This document shows, piece after piece, positions 38,033-46,219 of a stretch of DNA of 64,000 nt. Source of the stretch: Pontibacter russatus. GTDB lineage: Bacteria > Bacteroidota > Bacteroidia > Cytophagales > Hymenobacteraceae. A program made the position numbers and the translations under genes. The number at the start of each line of letters is the position of its first letter. Positions within the stretch are counted from its first letter, which is position 1. The stretch covers positions 4,295,001 through 4,359,000 of the forward strand of contig NZ_CP047984.1 in the NCBI RefSeq assembly GCF_009931655.1, read 5' to 3'. A model generated the notes under the pieces. The model saw only the letters and a list, made by a program, of their open reading frames with translations, was not told the origin of the DNA and did no database searches.

Positions 38033-38755
38033 TTGCGAACCGCACCCGCCGATACCGCCATTCTGCTGTTTGCACACGCAGCAGCGCATGAAGCAAAGGC
38101 CAAAACCTTTGCCTCGGGGCGCAGTGCGCGCACAAACGAAAAGATAGCCGACGTGCTGCTGGAGCATACCCTGGCAGTCGTGCGTAAGGCCCGCCTCCCG
38201 CTCATTCCGGTGTTTACGGCTGATCAGAAGGGAAACACCTTTGGCGAGCGGCTCGCGAATGCTTTTCAGGACGCGTTTGGGGCGGGCTACCAGCGGGTCA
38301 TCTGCATCGGGAGCGACTGTCCCACACTGGCGGCAACGGACCTGCTGCAGGCGCAGGAGGTACTGCAACGGCAGAACATGGTGGTTGGGCCTGCAGAGGA
38401 TGGCGGTGCTTACCTCATCGGGATGCACATCGACTGCTTTGACCCGGAGAGCTTCGCCATGCTGAACTGGCAGACCGGGCAGGTGCTGCACGAGCTTTTC
38501 ATCTATTCTTTCAGGCAACAGGCGGTCCTCTACGGCTTTGAGCTGCTGCAGAAGCGGGCCGACGTGGACTCGAAAGAAGACCTGCGCCTCGTTTTGGAAG
38601 GGCTGCCGGTTTTCAACAGGTTCCGGGTTCTCGTACTGGGTATTCTTTACGGAAGGGCGGCTCGCGCTTTTGCTTTCCGCCACCTCCTGCGCAAGCCCCT
38701 GGGCTGGAGCCTGCGCGAACTTCAGCTGCGCGCACCTCCCCAGCAGGCGCAGTAA
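38033..38755 (+). CDS. TIGR04282-like DUF2064 glycosyltransferase, divergent
   Basis: This 240-aa protein starts at TTG 38033, since the only nearby ATG runs into a stop. It keeps the nucleotidyl/glycosyltransferase-A core of DUF2064 (ICIGSDCPTLAATDLLQA, GPAEDGGAYLIGM, RADVDSKEDL). The usual N-terminal GKVKTRL loop is replaced by AHEAKAKTFASG, and a C-terminal extension of about 45 residues (ILYGRAARAFAFRHLLRK) has been added. TIGR04282 proteins are linked to arsenosugar clusters, and a canonical paralogue is encoded at 40961. Altered substrate binding or a non-enzymatic role is possible. Confidence 0.8.
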   Translation: MRTAPADTAILLFAHAAAHEAKAKTFASGRSARTNEKIADVLLEHTLAVVRKARLPLIPVFTADQKGNTFGERLANAFQDAFGAGYQRVICIGSDCPTLAATDLLQAQEVLQRQNMVVGPAEDGGAYLIGMHIDCFDPESFAMLNWQTGQVLHELFIYSFRQQAVLYGFELLQKRADVDSKEDLRLVLEGLPVFNRFRVLVLGILYGRAARAFAFRHLLRKPLGWSLRELQLRAPPQQAQ

Positions 38756-38935
38756 ATATTCCTTCTCGCTTTCTCCGAACAAAGCAGCGGTACGCAGGTT
38801 GCTCTCTTTATATATACCTGGAGCACCAGGAGAGGGCGCATCGCTTTTCATCCAATCGTCCCGACGAAAAATCAGGCGCATCTGCATGCTGCCTGTAGCC
38901 TGTGCATTTATTTATAACTCAGAAATAACCTATTC

Positions 38936-39271
38936 ATGGAAAATACTTATTACAACCCGGCCGACCTGGCGAAGTTTGGCAACATATCGGAGTTGCAGCC
39001 GGAGATGGGCCGCAAGTTTTTTGACTATTATGGCGAGGTGTTCAGGGAAGGCGCGCTGACTGAGAGGGAGAAAGCCCTGATTGCGCTGGCCGTGTCGCAT
39101 GCGGTGCAGTGCCCTTACTGCATTGACGCCTACAGCACCGAGTGCCTGCAGAAAGGAGCCGACGAGAACCAGATGATGGAGGCGGTGCACGTGGCGGCGG
39201 CCATCAAGGGCGGCGCGGCGCTGGTACACGGCGTGCAGATGATGAACAAAATCAAAGAGCTGACGATGTAG
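38936..39271 (+). CDS. Arsenosugar biosynthesis-associated AhpD/carboxymuconolactone decarboxylase-like protein
   Basis: This 111-aa protein has the AhpD-like redox motif CPYC (C59, C62) preceded by H55 in AVSHAVQCPYCIDAY, within the carboxymuconolactone-decarboxylase fold. Proteins of this length beside arsS form the family named arsenosugar biosynthesis-associated peroxidase-like. Here arsS starts 3 bases after its stop, which strongly supports this assignment. It probably handles thiol redox or reduction of an arsenic intermediate, but the reaction is not established. Confidence 0.88.
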   Translation: MENTYYNPADLAKFGNISELQPEMGRKFFDYYGEVFREGALTEREKALIALAVSHAVQCPYCIDAYSTECLQKGADENQMMEAVHVAAAIKGGAALVHGVQMMNKIKELTM

Positions 39272-39274
39272 CCG

Positions 39275-40342
39275 ATGGGTTCTACTATAAAATCACTTCA
39301 GGGCCAGCACCACCAACTGGCCGATTCTTCTTTTCAACTGGAAGTGCTGCAGGCGCCCTCCCGGCAGGGAGACAGATTACCGGCTTTCGCTGACAGGCTG
39401 CAGGCGCACGGCCTGTACCCGCTGCGGCCGACGGGCACCACCATCCTGCAGGTGAACGTGGGCAAGATGTGCAACCAGACCTGCCGCCACTGCCACGTAG
39501 ACGCTGGCCCCGACCGGAAGGAAATCATGACGCGCAGCACCATGCAGCTGTGCCTCGACGCGCTGGCGCATTCGCCCCAAATCACGACCGTGGACCTGAC
39601 GGGAGGGGCACCGGAGATGAACCCGGACTTCCGCTGGTTTGTGGAGGAACTCTCGAAGCTGGGGCGGCAGGTGATGGTGCGCTGCAACCTCACCATTATC
39701 CTGGCCAACAAAAAGTACCACGACCTGCCCGATTTCTTCAGGAAGCATGGCGTGCACGTGGTGTCGTCGCTGCCTTACTTCCAGGCTTCGCGCACCGATG
39801 CGCAGCGCGGCGATGGCGTGTTTGAGAAATCCATCAAAGCCTTGCAACTGCTGAACGCGGTTGGGTATGGCCTGGAGGGCAGCGGCTTGCTGCTGGACCT
39901 GGTGTATAACCCGTCGGGGGCCTTTCTGCCGGGCAGCCAGGCCTCGCTGGAGGCGGAGTTCAAGCGAAGGCTGCGGAGCGGTTACCAAGTGGAGTTCAAC
40001 AGCCTGTTCTGCATCACCAACCTGCCCGTGAGCCGTTACCTCGACTACCTGGTGCAGAGCGGCAACTACGACAGCTATATGGAGAAGCTCGTCAGCGCGT
40101 TTAACCCGGCGGCCGCCGCCGGTGTGATGTGCCGCAACACGGTTTCCGTTGGCTGGGACGGCTACCTCTACGACTGCGACTTCAACCAGATGCTGGAGCT
40201 GCAAGTGGCGCACGGCGCGCCACAGCACATCCGCGATTTTGACGCCGCCGTGTTAGACGAGCGCGACATCGTGCTGAACCAGCACTGCTACGGCTGCACC
40301 GCCGGGGCCGGCTCCAGCTGCGGCGGCGAAACGGTTAGTTAA
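39275..40342 (+). CDS. arsS: Arsenosugar biosynthesis radical SAM protein ArsS
   Basis: This 355-aa radical SAM enzyme has the cluster motif C66-x3-C70-x2-C73 in CNQTCRHCHVDAGP, the typical TGGAPEMNP and SLPYFQ blocks, and the C-terminal auxiliary cysteine motif HCYGCTAGAGSSCGG (C338, C341, C349), all characteristic of ArsS. ArsS is known to transfer a 5'-deoxyadenosyl group to methylated arsenic, the step that leads to arsenosugars. It normally works with the methyltransferase ArsM, which is not encoded in this window. It is co-transcribed with the AhpD-like gene upstream. Confidence 0.93.
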   Translation: MGSTIKSLQGQHHQLADSSFQLEVLQAPSRQGDRLPAFADRLQAHGLYPLRPTGTTILQVNVGKMCNQTCRHCHVDAGPDRKEIMTRSTMQLCLDALAHSPQITTVDLTGGAPEMNPDFRWFVEELSKLGRQVMVRCNLTIILANKKYHDLPDFFRKHGVHVVSSLPYFQASRTDAQRGDGVFEKSIKALQLLNAVGYGLEGSGLLLDLVYNPSGAFLPGSQASLEAEFKRRLRSGYQVEFNSLFCITNLPVSRYLDYLVQSGNYDSYMEKLVSAFNPAAAAGVMCRNTVSVGWDGYLYDCDFNQMLELQVAHGAPQHIRDFDAAVLDERDIVLNQHCYGCTAGAGSSCGGETVS

Positions 40343-40368
40343 TTGTTAGCTGTTAAATGGTTAGACAG

Positions 40369-40446
40369 TAAATTGTTACCTCAAACAATTTAACCATATC
40401 GCCATTCAGCAACCAGCAACCAACAATCAACAACCAGCAAGAAACA
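40369..40446 (+). repeat. Hairpin and A/C-rich simple repeat between arsS and rhodanese genes
   Basis: TAAATTGTT pairs with AACAATTTA (40369-40392) and is followed by a run of imperfect AACCA(G/A)CAA units (40407-40446). Such low-complexity runs are common in Bacteroidota intergenic DNA. They could arise by slippage and may affect spacing to the next ATG. Confidence 0.5.
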
Positions 40447-40452
40447 GGAAAG

Positions 40453-40968
40453 ATGAAGAAGCCTATATACCTCGCCACGGCAACGATATGGCTGCTGGTG
40501 CTGCAGGCCTGCGGGCAAACCACCGACGCTGCCTACGCGCTGATGCTGAAGGGCATATATAACAACACGGTGCCGCTGCTGCAGCCAAAGCAACTTTTTC
40601 AGGAGTTGCAAAAACCAGAAAACAAACCGCTGCTGCTCGACACCCGTAGCCCCGCAGAATACAAGGTGAGCCATATAGCAGGCGCCCGCTTCGTGGGGTT
40701 CGGGGATTTTAATGTGGCTGATTTGAAGGATGTGCCGAAAAACACGCCGCTGGTGGTGTACTGCTCTGTGGGCGCTCGCAGCGAAATGGTGGGGGAGCAA
40801 CTGCAGCAGGCGGGCTACAAAAACGTGCGCAACCTCTATGGAGGCATCTTCGAGTGGGTGAACCAAGGCTATCCTGTCTGTAACAAGAAAGGCAAAACGG
40901 ATAAAGTACACGCTTATTCCAAAACGTGGGGCATTTGGCTGCAGGAAGGGGAGAAGGTATATGACTGA
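40453..40968 (+). CDS. Rhodanese-domain lipoprotein
   Basis: This 171-aa protein has a lipoprotein signal (lipobox LQAC, C20) and one rhodanese domain with LLDTRSPAEYKVSHIAGA and the active-site loop CSVGARS (C104). Rhodaneses move sulfane sulfur through that cysteine. The next gene, a TIGR04282 protein, starts inside its end (8-base overlap), so it belongs to the arsenosugar-type cluster. Export to the periplasm is inferred from the signal. What it does in arsenic chemistry is unknown. Confidence 0.88.
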   Translation: MKKPIYLATATIWLLVLQACGQTTDAAYALMLKGIYNNTVPLLQPKQLFQELQKPENKPLLLDTRSPAEYKVSHIAGARFVGFGDFNVADLKDVPKNTPLVVYCSVGARSEMVGEQLQQAGYKNVRNLYGGIFEWVNQGYPVCNKKGKTDKVHAYSKTWGIWLQEGEKVYD

Positions 40969-41557
40969 GAAAAAGCTGCTGCTCCTGTTTGTGCGCAACC
41001 CCGAGTTGGGCAAAGTAAAAACGCGCCTCGCCGCCGCCCTCGGGCCGGAAAAGGCGCTGGATATATATAGCCGCCTGCTGCGCCACACCCGCCAAATCAC
41101 CGGAAATTTGTCCGTGCAGAAGCGCGTGTATTATGCCGGCTGGGTGGCTGAAAACGATATATGGCCGAACGCGCAGTACGAAAAGCGGCTGCAACCCCCC
41201 GGCGATTTAGGGCAGAAGATGGAGGCTGCCTTTGCCGCCGCCTTTGCCGAAGGCTATACCTCCGTCGTCATCATCGGGAGCGACTGCCTGCAGCTCACGC
41301 CCGCCATATTGCGGCAGGCCTATATGGAGCTGGGGCGGCACGATGTGGTGATCGGTCCCGCGCTAGACGGCGGGTATTACCTGCTGGGGATGAAGCAACT
41401 GCACTCAGAACTGTTCCGGAACAAGCGCTGGAGCACGGAGCATGTTTTGCCGGATACGCTGCAGGACATCCAGACGCTGCGACTGTCTTACAGCCTGCTT
41501 CCGCGCCTCTCCGATGTGGACCATGTGGAGGACCTGGATGCTTCGCTGTTATCCTGA
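40961..41557 (+). CDS. TIGR04282 arsenosugar biosynthesis glycosyltransferase (DUF2064)
   Basis: This 198-aa protein is a canonical DUF2064/TIGR04282 member: FVRNPELGKVKTRLAAALG at the N terminus (nucleotide-binding loop), VVIIGSDCLQLTPAIL, GPALDGGYYLLGM and SDVDHVEDL. The family has a GT-A-like fold and occurs in arsenosugar clusters with ArsS, though its exact transfer reaction is not proven. Overlap with the rhodanese gene indicates coupled translation. It complements the divergent paralogue at 38033. Confidence 0.9.
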   Translation: MTEKKLLLLFVRNPELGKVKTRLAAALGPEKALDIYSRLLRHTRQITGNLSVQKRVYYAGWVAENDIWPNAQYEKRLQPPGDLGQKMEAAFAAAFAEGYTSVVIIGSDCLQLTPAILRQAYMELGRHDVVIGPALDGGYYLLGMKQLHSELFRNKRWSTEHVLPDTLQDIQTLRLSYSLLPRLSDVDHVEDLDASLLS

Positions 41558-41710
41558 CAGAAGCCCCGGTTATATATAAACAGAGCATCGGCTCATCCTC
41601 ATTTACCCTCAAAAGTGTACCTTGCATTCCGATTACAGCCTATATACAGGCACCCGAACAGCTGCTGCTACTTATATAGGCTATATATATAGCCCATCAT
41701 CTTAAATTCA

Positions 41711-42391
41711 ATGGCAACCAGGATACAGAAAAGCACCCTGCAGTTTCTTTCAGACTTGACCGGGAACAACACCCGGGAGTGGTTTAACGGGAACAAAAAA
41801 CGGTACGAAGCCGCCCGCCACAACTACACGGATTTCTTAGACGAACTGCTGCTGGAGATACAACAGTTTGAGCCGGCGGCACGCGGGCAGAAAGGCAAAG
41901 ACCTGCTCTTCCGGATATACCGCGACGTCCGTTTCTCTAACGACAAGCGCCCGTACAAGGACCATTTCGGAGCCTATATAGCCGAGGGTGGCCGAAAATC
42001 TATATACCCTGGGTATTACCTGCATCTTGCGGGCGGCGATAAATCGTTTGTGGCCGGAGGACTCTGGATGCCTCCTGCCGAGCAGTTAAAAGCCGTGCGC
42101 CAGGAAATCGACTACAACCTCGACGGATTCAGGGAAATTGTGGAGGCTCCCGCGTTCCGGGAAAGGTTTGGAGAATTGCAGGGGGAGCAGCTTAAAACCA
42201 CGCCCAAGGGCTACGACAAGGAGAACCCGGCCATCCAGTACCTGCGCTACAAAAGCTGGAACGCCGTGATGCCGCTGCCCGATGCGGTGGTGCTGCAGGA
42301 CGACTTTCTGCAGGTGGCAGTAGCGGCGATGCAGGCGCTGAAACCCCTGAACGACTTCCTGCTGCAGCCCATGCTGGATATAGGCGAGTAG
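41711..42391 (+). CDS. DUF2461 / TIGR02453 family protein
   Basis: This 226-aa protein matches DUF2461 along its length: FLSDLTGNNTREWFNGNKKRYEAA, LLFRIYRDVRFSNDKRPYKDHFGAYI, GYYLHLAGGDKSFVAGGLWMP and LRYKSWNAVMPLPD. The family is widespread and cytoplasmic, with no known function. The gene is 150 bases after the arsenosugar-type cluster, on the same strand, and is probably independent. Confidence 0.9.
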   Translation: MATRIQKSTLQFLSDLTGNNTREWFNGNKKRYEAARHNYTDFLDELLLEIQQFEPAARGQKGKDLLFRIYRDVRFSNDKRPYKDHFGAYIAEGGRKSIYPGYYLHLAGGDKSFVAGGLWMPPAEQLKAVRQEIDYNLDGFREIVEAPAFRERFGELQGEQLKTTPKGYDKENPAIQYLRYKSWNAVMPLPDAVVLQDDFLQVAVAAMQALKPLNDFLLQPMLDIGE

Positions 42392-42465
42392 CGCGAAAGA
42401 CATAAGACAAGGCCATATGGCTATGTCTATTGCCCCATATCTTGTCCATCTTTCCCCTTGCAAAC

Positions 42466-42511
42466 GCGGATAATAAATCCGCAACTCAATACTCCCGGAT
42501 TGCAAATCCGG
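42466..42511. repeat. Two adjacent REP-like hairpins
   Basis: GCGGAT-aataa-ATCCGC (42466-42482) and CCGGATT-gca-AATCCGG (42495-42511) are separated by 12 bases. They lie between the convergent DUF2461 and glycosyltransferase genes. A separate imperfect palindrome at 42405-42428 centres on GGCCATATGGC. They may also stop transcription from either side. Confidence 0.6.
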
Positions 42512-42550
42512 AAGAGCAGGCATTGCGGCTAGTGCCAGCTTGAACTCATA

Positions 42551-43906
42551 TTACCTGTTTCCCGTCCGTTCGCCGGACTCCACCAAATTCGCGTGGCGGC
42601 GGCGCTGGCGGTAGAGGTACAATTCCACGAGCAGCCACAGAAACACCAGCGCATACTCCAGCCCCACCAGCAGCAGGTCCTCGGTATAGGCGCTGGTGCG
42701 GTAAGCGCCATAAGACAGGATGGCCGCCCCAGACCAGGCAATGGCGTAGCGGAAGTGGCTCGTGACGGTGAGGGCCAGGAGCGGGGTGATGTACCAAGGA
42801 TGCACCGTCGTGGCCAGGAAAAGATAAACCGTAAGGGCCGCGGCCATATAGCCGGAGAGCCTGCGGACGGAGCCCAGCTTTTTGGAAAAGGCAAGCGTTA
42901 TGATGATGCAGAAAGTTACCAATGAAAGGAAAGGCCCCAGGTACTGGATGATGTTGAAGCCAGTCAGTTCAAACCCAAGCCAGCGCAGCAGGTAAAACAC
43001 GCTGGCGTTAAACTCGAACTTCCGGAAATAGAGGTCCAGGCTGCGGGAAATATTCTGAAGGACTTCGGCAGAGACGAGCGGGTAAAATAAAACCACCACC
43101 GTCAGCACCAGCACGCTTCCGAAAAGCAGGAACCGGCGCAGGCCGAGCCGCCGCAACAGGAAAGGCAGGAACATGAGCGGCAGCAGCTTTGTGCCAACCG
43201 CCAGCCCCATCGCGATGCCGGAAACGGCGAGCCGCTGGTAAAAGAGCTGGTACAGGCAAAGCAGCAGGAAGAAAATCAGGAGCGCCTCGAAGTGCAGGTT
43301 GCCCACCAGCTCAATTATCACAAGCGGGTTGAGGGCGTAGAGCAGCACGTTTTTATCCGGGAGGCCCATCTTGCGGAGCAGGCGCAACAGCAGGAAAATA
43401 CTGCCTGTGTCGGCCAGCAGCAAAACCACCCGCATCACCACAATGCTCCCTAGGAAGCTACCACCAGACAGTTTCACAGACAGCCAGAACACGGCCTGCA
43501 TCACGGGCGGGTACACGCTGTAGTATTCGGGTGAGTTCAGGTGGCGGTACAGGCCTTGGGTGATACCGGCTATCTGCGGCGCATCCATACCCATATAGTA
43601 AGCAGGCAGGTGCAGGTAGGGGTTTTGCCCGGCGGCGAGCAGGCTTCCATCCCATATAAACCGGAAATAGTCGTCGGAGAGCGCGGGCATGGCCACGATG
43701 AAGAGCAGCCGGAAAAGGACCCCTGCGACAATGCCCTGCCATATCGGAAAGCGCAGGTTCACCAGGTAGGCATAGCAGGCAAACACAACCGCATACAGCG
43801 CCAGCAACTGCATGAAGCCTTGGCGCGGCGTGGCGTAGGCCAGCGCCATATAGGCCAGCGCCGAGACAGCCAGTGCCATATAGCCTGTCGTGTTGCTTTT
43901 TCTCAT
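42551..43906 (-). CDS. GT-C type polytopic mannosyltransferase (GT87/DUF2029-like)
   Basis: This 451-aa integral membrane protein has about ten to twelve spans. The first periplasmic loop carries an acidic GT-C motif, SDDYFRFIWDG, followed by GQNPYLHLP and YSVYPP, as in polyprenyl-phosphate-sugar-dependent mannosyltransferases of the GT87/DUF2029 kind. It begins 2 bases after the processive GT2 gene and is the last gene of a three-gene operon with a dolichol-phosphate-mannose-synthase-like GT2. That supports use of a lipid-linked sugar donor made by that enzyme. Confidence 0.82.
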   Translation of the reverse strand: MRKSNTTGYMALAVSALAYMALAYATPRQGFMQLLALYAVVFACYAYLVNLRFPIWQGIVAGVLFRLLFIVAMPALSDDYFRFIWDGSLLAAGQNPYLHLPAYYMGMDAPQIAGITQGLYRHLNSPEYYSVYPPVMQAVFWLSVKLSGGSFLGSIVVMRVVLLLADTGSIFLLLRLLRKMGLPDKNVLLYALNPLVIIELVGNLHFEALLIFFLLLCLYQLFYQRLAVSGIAMGLAVGTKLLPLMFLPFLLRRLGLRRFLLFGSVLVLTVVVLFYPLVSAEVLQNISRSLDLYFRKFEFNASVFYLLRWLGFELTGFNIIQYLGPFLSLVTFCIIITLAFSKKLGSVRRLSGYMAAALTVYLFLATTVHPWYITPLLALTVTSHFRYAIAWSGAAILSYGAYRTSAYTEDLLLVGLEYALVFLWLLVELYLYRQRRRHANLVESGERTGNR

Positions 43907-43908
43907 GT

Positions 43909-45378
43909 TTAACCGCGCCTGCTATGGAAGAGCGAATAAAAGAAAACGGCACCAAACCCAAAGGCGAGCAGCAGGTGTAAAGGCAACTGCCCATATAGCT
44001 CCCACCTGAGCCCCAGCACGATGGCATATATAAAGTAAAGCGCCAGCAGCCCTTCCAGCACTGTCACGAAGCTTATACTCTTCAGGCGGTAGCCGCGTTT
44101 CCGCCAGGTGTCGCTGCGGGCCACCAGGTTGTATTTCGGCGTGCGGATGAACGGTGTTTTCCGGCCCATAAATCCCTCCAGCACCGCGATGCTGTTGTGC
44201 AGCGAGAGGCCCATGGAAATAGACAGGAACAAAAAAAACTCCGGCACAAACCGCAGCGTCGTGCGCCAGGCGCTTTCGCTGCGGGCATGCTGCGCCGACC
44301 AGTAAAACGCGACCAGCGCCCCCAGGCTCAGGAGCAGTGCATACCCGAACTGAAACAGCGGCGAAAGGGTAGGGGAGGTGTGCTTTATATATAAAACGGG
44401 CACGCTCAGCACGGCCGTGAGCAGCACGCAGACAAAGATGGCGCTGTTGAGCAGGTGGAAGAAGGCATGCAGCTTTGTCAGGAACGGGGCGTTGGAGCGC
44501 AACACGGGCCACAGGTGCTTGCGGGCCGTTTCGGCGGCGCCTTTCGTCCACCGGAACTGCTGCGATTTGAGCGCCGCCATGTCGGCGGGGAGTTCGGCGA
44601 GTGCCTCCACCTCCTCCATATATATAAACTGCCAGCCCCGGAGCTGCGCGCGGTAGCTCAGGTCGAGGTCTTCGGTGAGGGTGTCGGCCTGCCAGCCACC
44701 GGCGTCTTCGATGCAGGCCTTGCGCCATATACCGGCCGTGCCGTTAAAATTGATGAAGTGGCCGCCGCGGCTGCGCCCTGTCTGCTCCACCGTAAAATGC
44801 GCGTTCAGCCCGAACGCCTGCAGGCGCGTGAGCAAGGAGTAATCGCGGTTGAGGTGGCCCCAGCGTGTTTGCACCACGCCTGTATTGGCCTCGGTAAAGG
44901 CTACTACCGTGCGTTTCAGGAAATCGGGGGCAGGCACAAAATCAGCGTCAAAGATACAGATGAACTCCCCGGTGGCAAGCGGCAGGGCATGCTGCAGCGC
45001 CCCCGCCTTGTACCCGGAGCGCGTTGGCCGCCGGAGGTGCTGCACGTTCAGGTGCGGATAGGCTTTCAGCTTTGCCTCAATGATGGCCGTGGTATCGTCG
45101 GTGGAGTCATCCAATACCTGTAACTGTAGCCGATCGGGCGGGTAATCAAACGCAGCCACGGCTTCCAGCAGCCGCTCCACCACGTAGCGCTCGTTGTAGA
45201 TGGGCAGTTGCACCGTCACCAGAGGCCAGCTCTTCTGCGGGTTTATATATGGCTTCTCCCGCTTGCCATGGCGCAGCCAGTAAAGCACCGTCAGGTGCAG
45301 CTGCGCCATGCTGTAGCAGAAAATGAAAGCGAGGCACCCGCCATATATAACCAGCACCGTTGCTTCTGCTATAGGCAT
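43909..45378 (-). CDS. Processive family 2 glycosyltransferase (cellulose-synthase-like)
   Basis: This 489-aa membrane protein has an N-terminal span (about 6-30), then the GT2 domain with VTVQLPIYNERYVVERLL, LDDSTDD, DADFVPAPDF, TEDLDLSYRA and QQFRW (the D,D,D,QxxRW signature of processive enzymes), and several C-terminal spans (about 305-485). Related enzymes in other bacteria make beta-glucans or transfer glucose to lipids. The product here is unknown. It lies 11 bases after the DPM1-like gene and 2 bases before the GT-C gene. Confidence 0.88.
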   Translation of the reverse strand: MPIAEATVLVIYGGCLAFIFCYSMAQLHLTVLYWLRHGKREKPYINPQKSWPLVTVQLPIYNERYVVERLLEAVAAFDYPPDRLQLQVLDDSTDDTTAIIEAKLKAYPHLNVQHLRRPTRSGYKAGALQHALPLATGEFICIFDADFVPAPDFLKRTVVAFTEANTGVVQTRWGHLNRDYSLLTRLQAFGLNAHFTVEQTGRSRGGHFINFNGTAGIWRKACIEDAGGWQADTLTEDLDLSYRAQLRGWQFIYMEEVEALAELPADMAALKSQQFRWTKGAAETARKHLWPVLRSNAPFLTKLHAFFHLLNSAIFVCVLLTAVLSVPVLYIKHTSPTLSPLFQFGYALLLSLGALVAFYWSAQHARSESAWRTTLRFVPEFFLFLSISMGLSLHNSIAVLEGFMGRKTPFIRTPKYNLVARSDTWRKRGYRLKSISFVTVLEGLLALYFIYAIVLGLRWELYGQLPLHLLLAFGFGAVFFYSLFHSRRG

Positions 45379-45389
45379 GCCTCCAGGGT

Positions 45390-46082
45390 TTACAGGTATT
45401 TAAAAATGGTCCATATGATTTTATAGCCCGCCAGCACGGTTCCTTTCACAGTGCCCGACACTTTGGATGTGCCGATGCGCCTGCGGTAGGTTACAGGCAC
45501 CTCGGCGTAGCGGATTTTCTGCTTCGCGGCTTTCGCCTGCATTTCCACCGTCCAGCCGTAGGTGCGGTCGCGCATGTCCAGGGCCAGCAGCGTGTCCAGC
45601 CGGATAGCCCGGAACGGACCCAAATCTGTGAAGCGGGCTTTATACAGCCAGCGCAGCAGGGTGGTGGCGAGCCAGTTGCCGAAAATCTGCTGGGGCAGCA
45701 TGGCTCCCGCCTCGCGTTTCCCCAGCGCCCTCGACCCTATCACTATTTCCGCCTGCGCCGCCACAATCGGCTGCACCAGCATGGGCATCTCCTCGGGGTA
45801 ATCCGAGAAATCCCCGTCCAGAAAAACGATGATGTCCGGGCGGGTGGTGGCGGGCTTGGCGGCGGCATAGGCAATTCCCTTCAGGCAGGCGTTGCCGTAG
45901 CCGGCCGCGGGCTCCTCCAGCACCGTGGCCCCGGCCTGCGCGGCGGCGGAGGCGGTGCTGTCGCTGGAGTTGTTGTTCACCACGATGACCTCCTCCACAA
46001 ACCCGGCCGGTATGGCGTGCAGCACCTTGCCAATGGAACGCTCTTCGTTGTAGGCAGGAATGATAACGTTGATTCGGGGCAT
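45390..46082 (-). CDS. Family 2 glycosyltransferase (polyprenyl-phosphate sugar synthase, DPM1-like)
   Basis: This 230-aa protein is started at ATG 46082, which puts the conserved strand at residue 1 (MPRINVIIPAYNEERSIGKVL); a GTG at 46100 would add six residues. The GT2 metal and nucleotide sites are visible (VNNNSSDSTA, IVFLDGDFSDYPEE). The C terminus has a basic segment (TYRRRIGTSKVSGTVKG), typical of DPM1-like synthases. These attach a sugar to polyprenyl phosphate for GT-C enzymes, matching the downstream gene. It is the first gene of the operon. Confidence 0.87.
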   Translation of the reverse strand: MPRINVIIPAYNEERSIGKVLHAIPAGFVEEVIVVNNNSSDSTASAAAQAGATVLEEPAAGYGNACLKGIAYAAAKPATTRPDIIVFLDGDFSDYPEEMPMLVQPIVAAQAEIVIGSRALGKREAGAMLPQQIFGNWLATTLLRWLYKARFTDLGPFRAIRLDTLLALDMRDRTYGWTVEMQAKAAKQKIRYAEVPVTYRRRIGTSKVSGTVKGTVLAGYKIIWTIFKYL

Positions 46083-46145
46083 ATACTCGGGCGTGGCCAC
46101 AAAGATGCCTATTTTCTTTTTCTCATGCTATAATTGCGGACCTTC

Positions 46146-46178
46146 TTTGGATTTGTGCGATAACATCCGCTAACTTTG
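46146..46178 (+). promoter_or_regulatory. Consensus Bacteroidota promoter of the peroxiredoxin gene
   Basis: TTTG (46146-46149) and TAACTTTG (46171-46178) are separated by 21 bases, matching the -33/-7 pattern TTTG-N19-21-TAnnTTTG. Transcription would begin around 46185, which leaves room for the ATG at 46220 but almost none for the TTG at 46193. Confidence 0.75.
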
Positions 46179-46219
46179 CGCGCTGAAAATTTTTGCATGG
46201 CGTTTGTTATAAACCGGTT

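Noticed and set aside
40407..40446. AACCAGCAA-type repeats considered as a CRISPR array
   Set aside because: The units are under 12 bases with no unique spacers, and no cas genes are in the window.
42466..42511. Paired hairpins considered as a tRNA or small RNA gene
   Set aside because: There is no cloverleaf, no GTTCRANYC box and no CCA-end region. Two short stems with 12 bases between fit REP sequences better.
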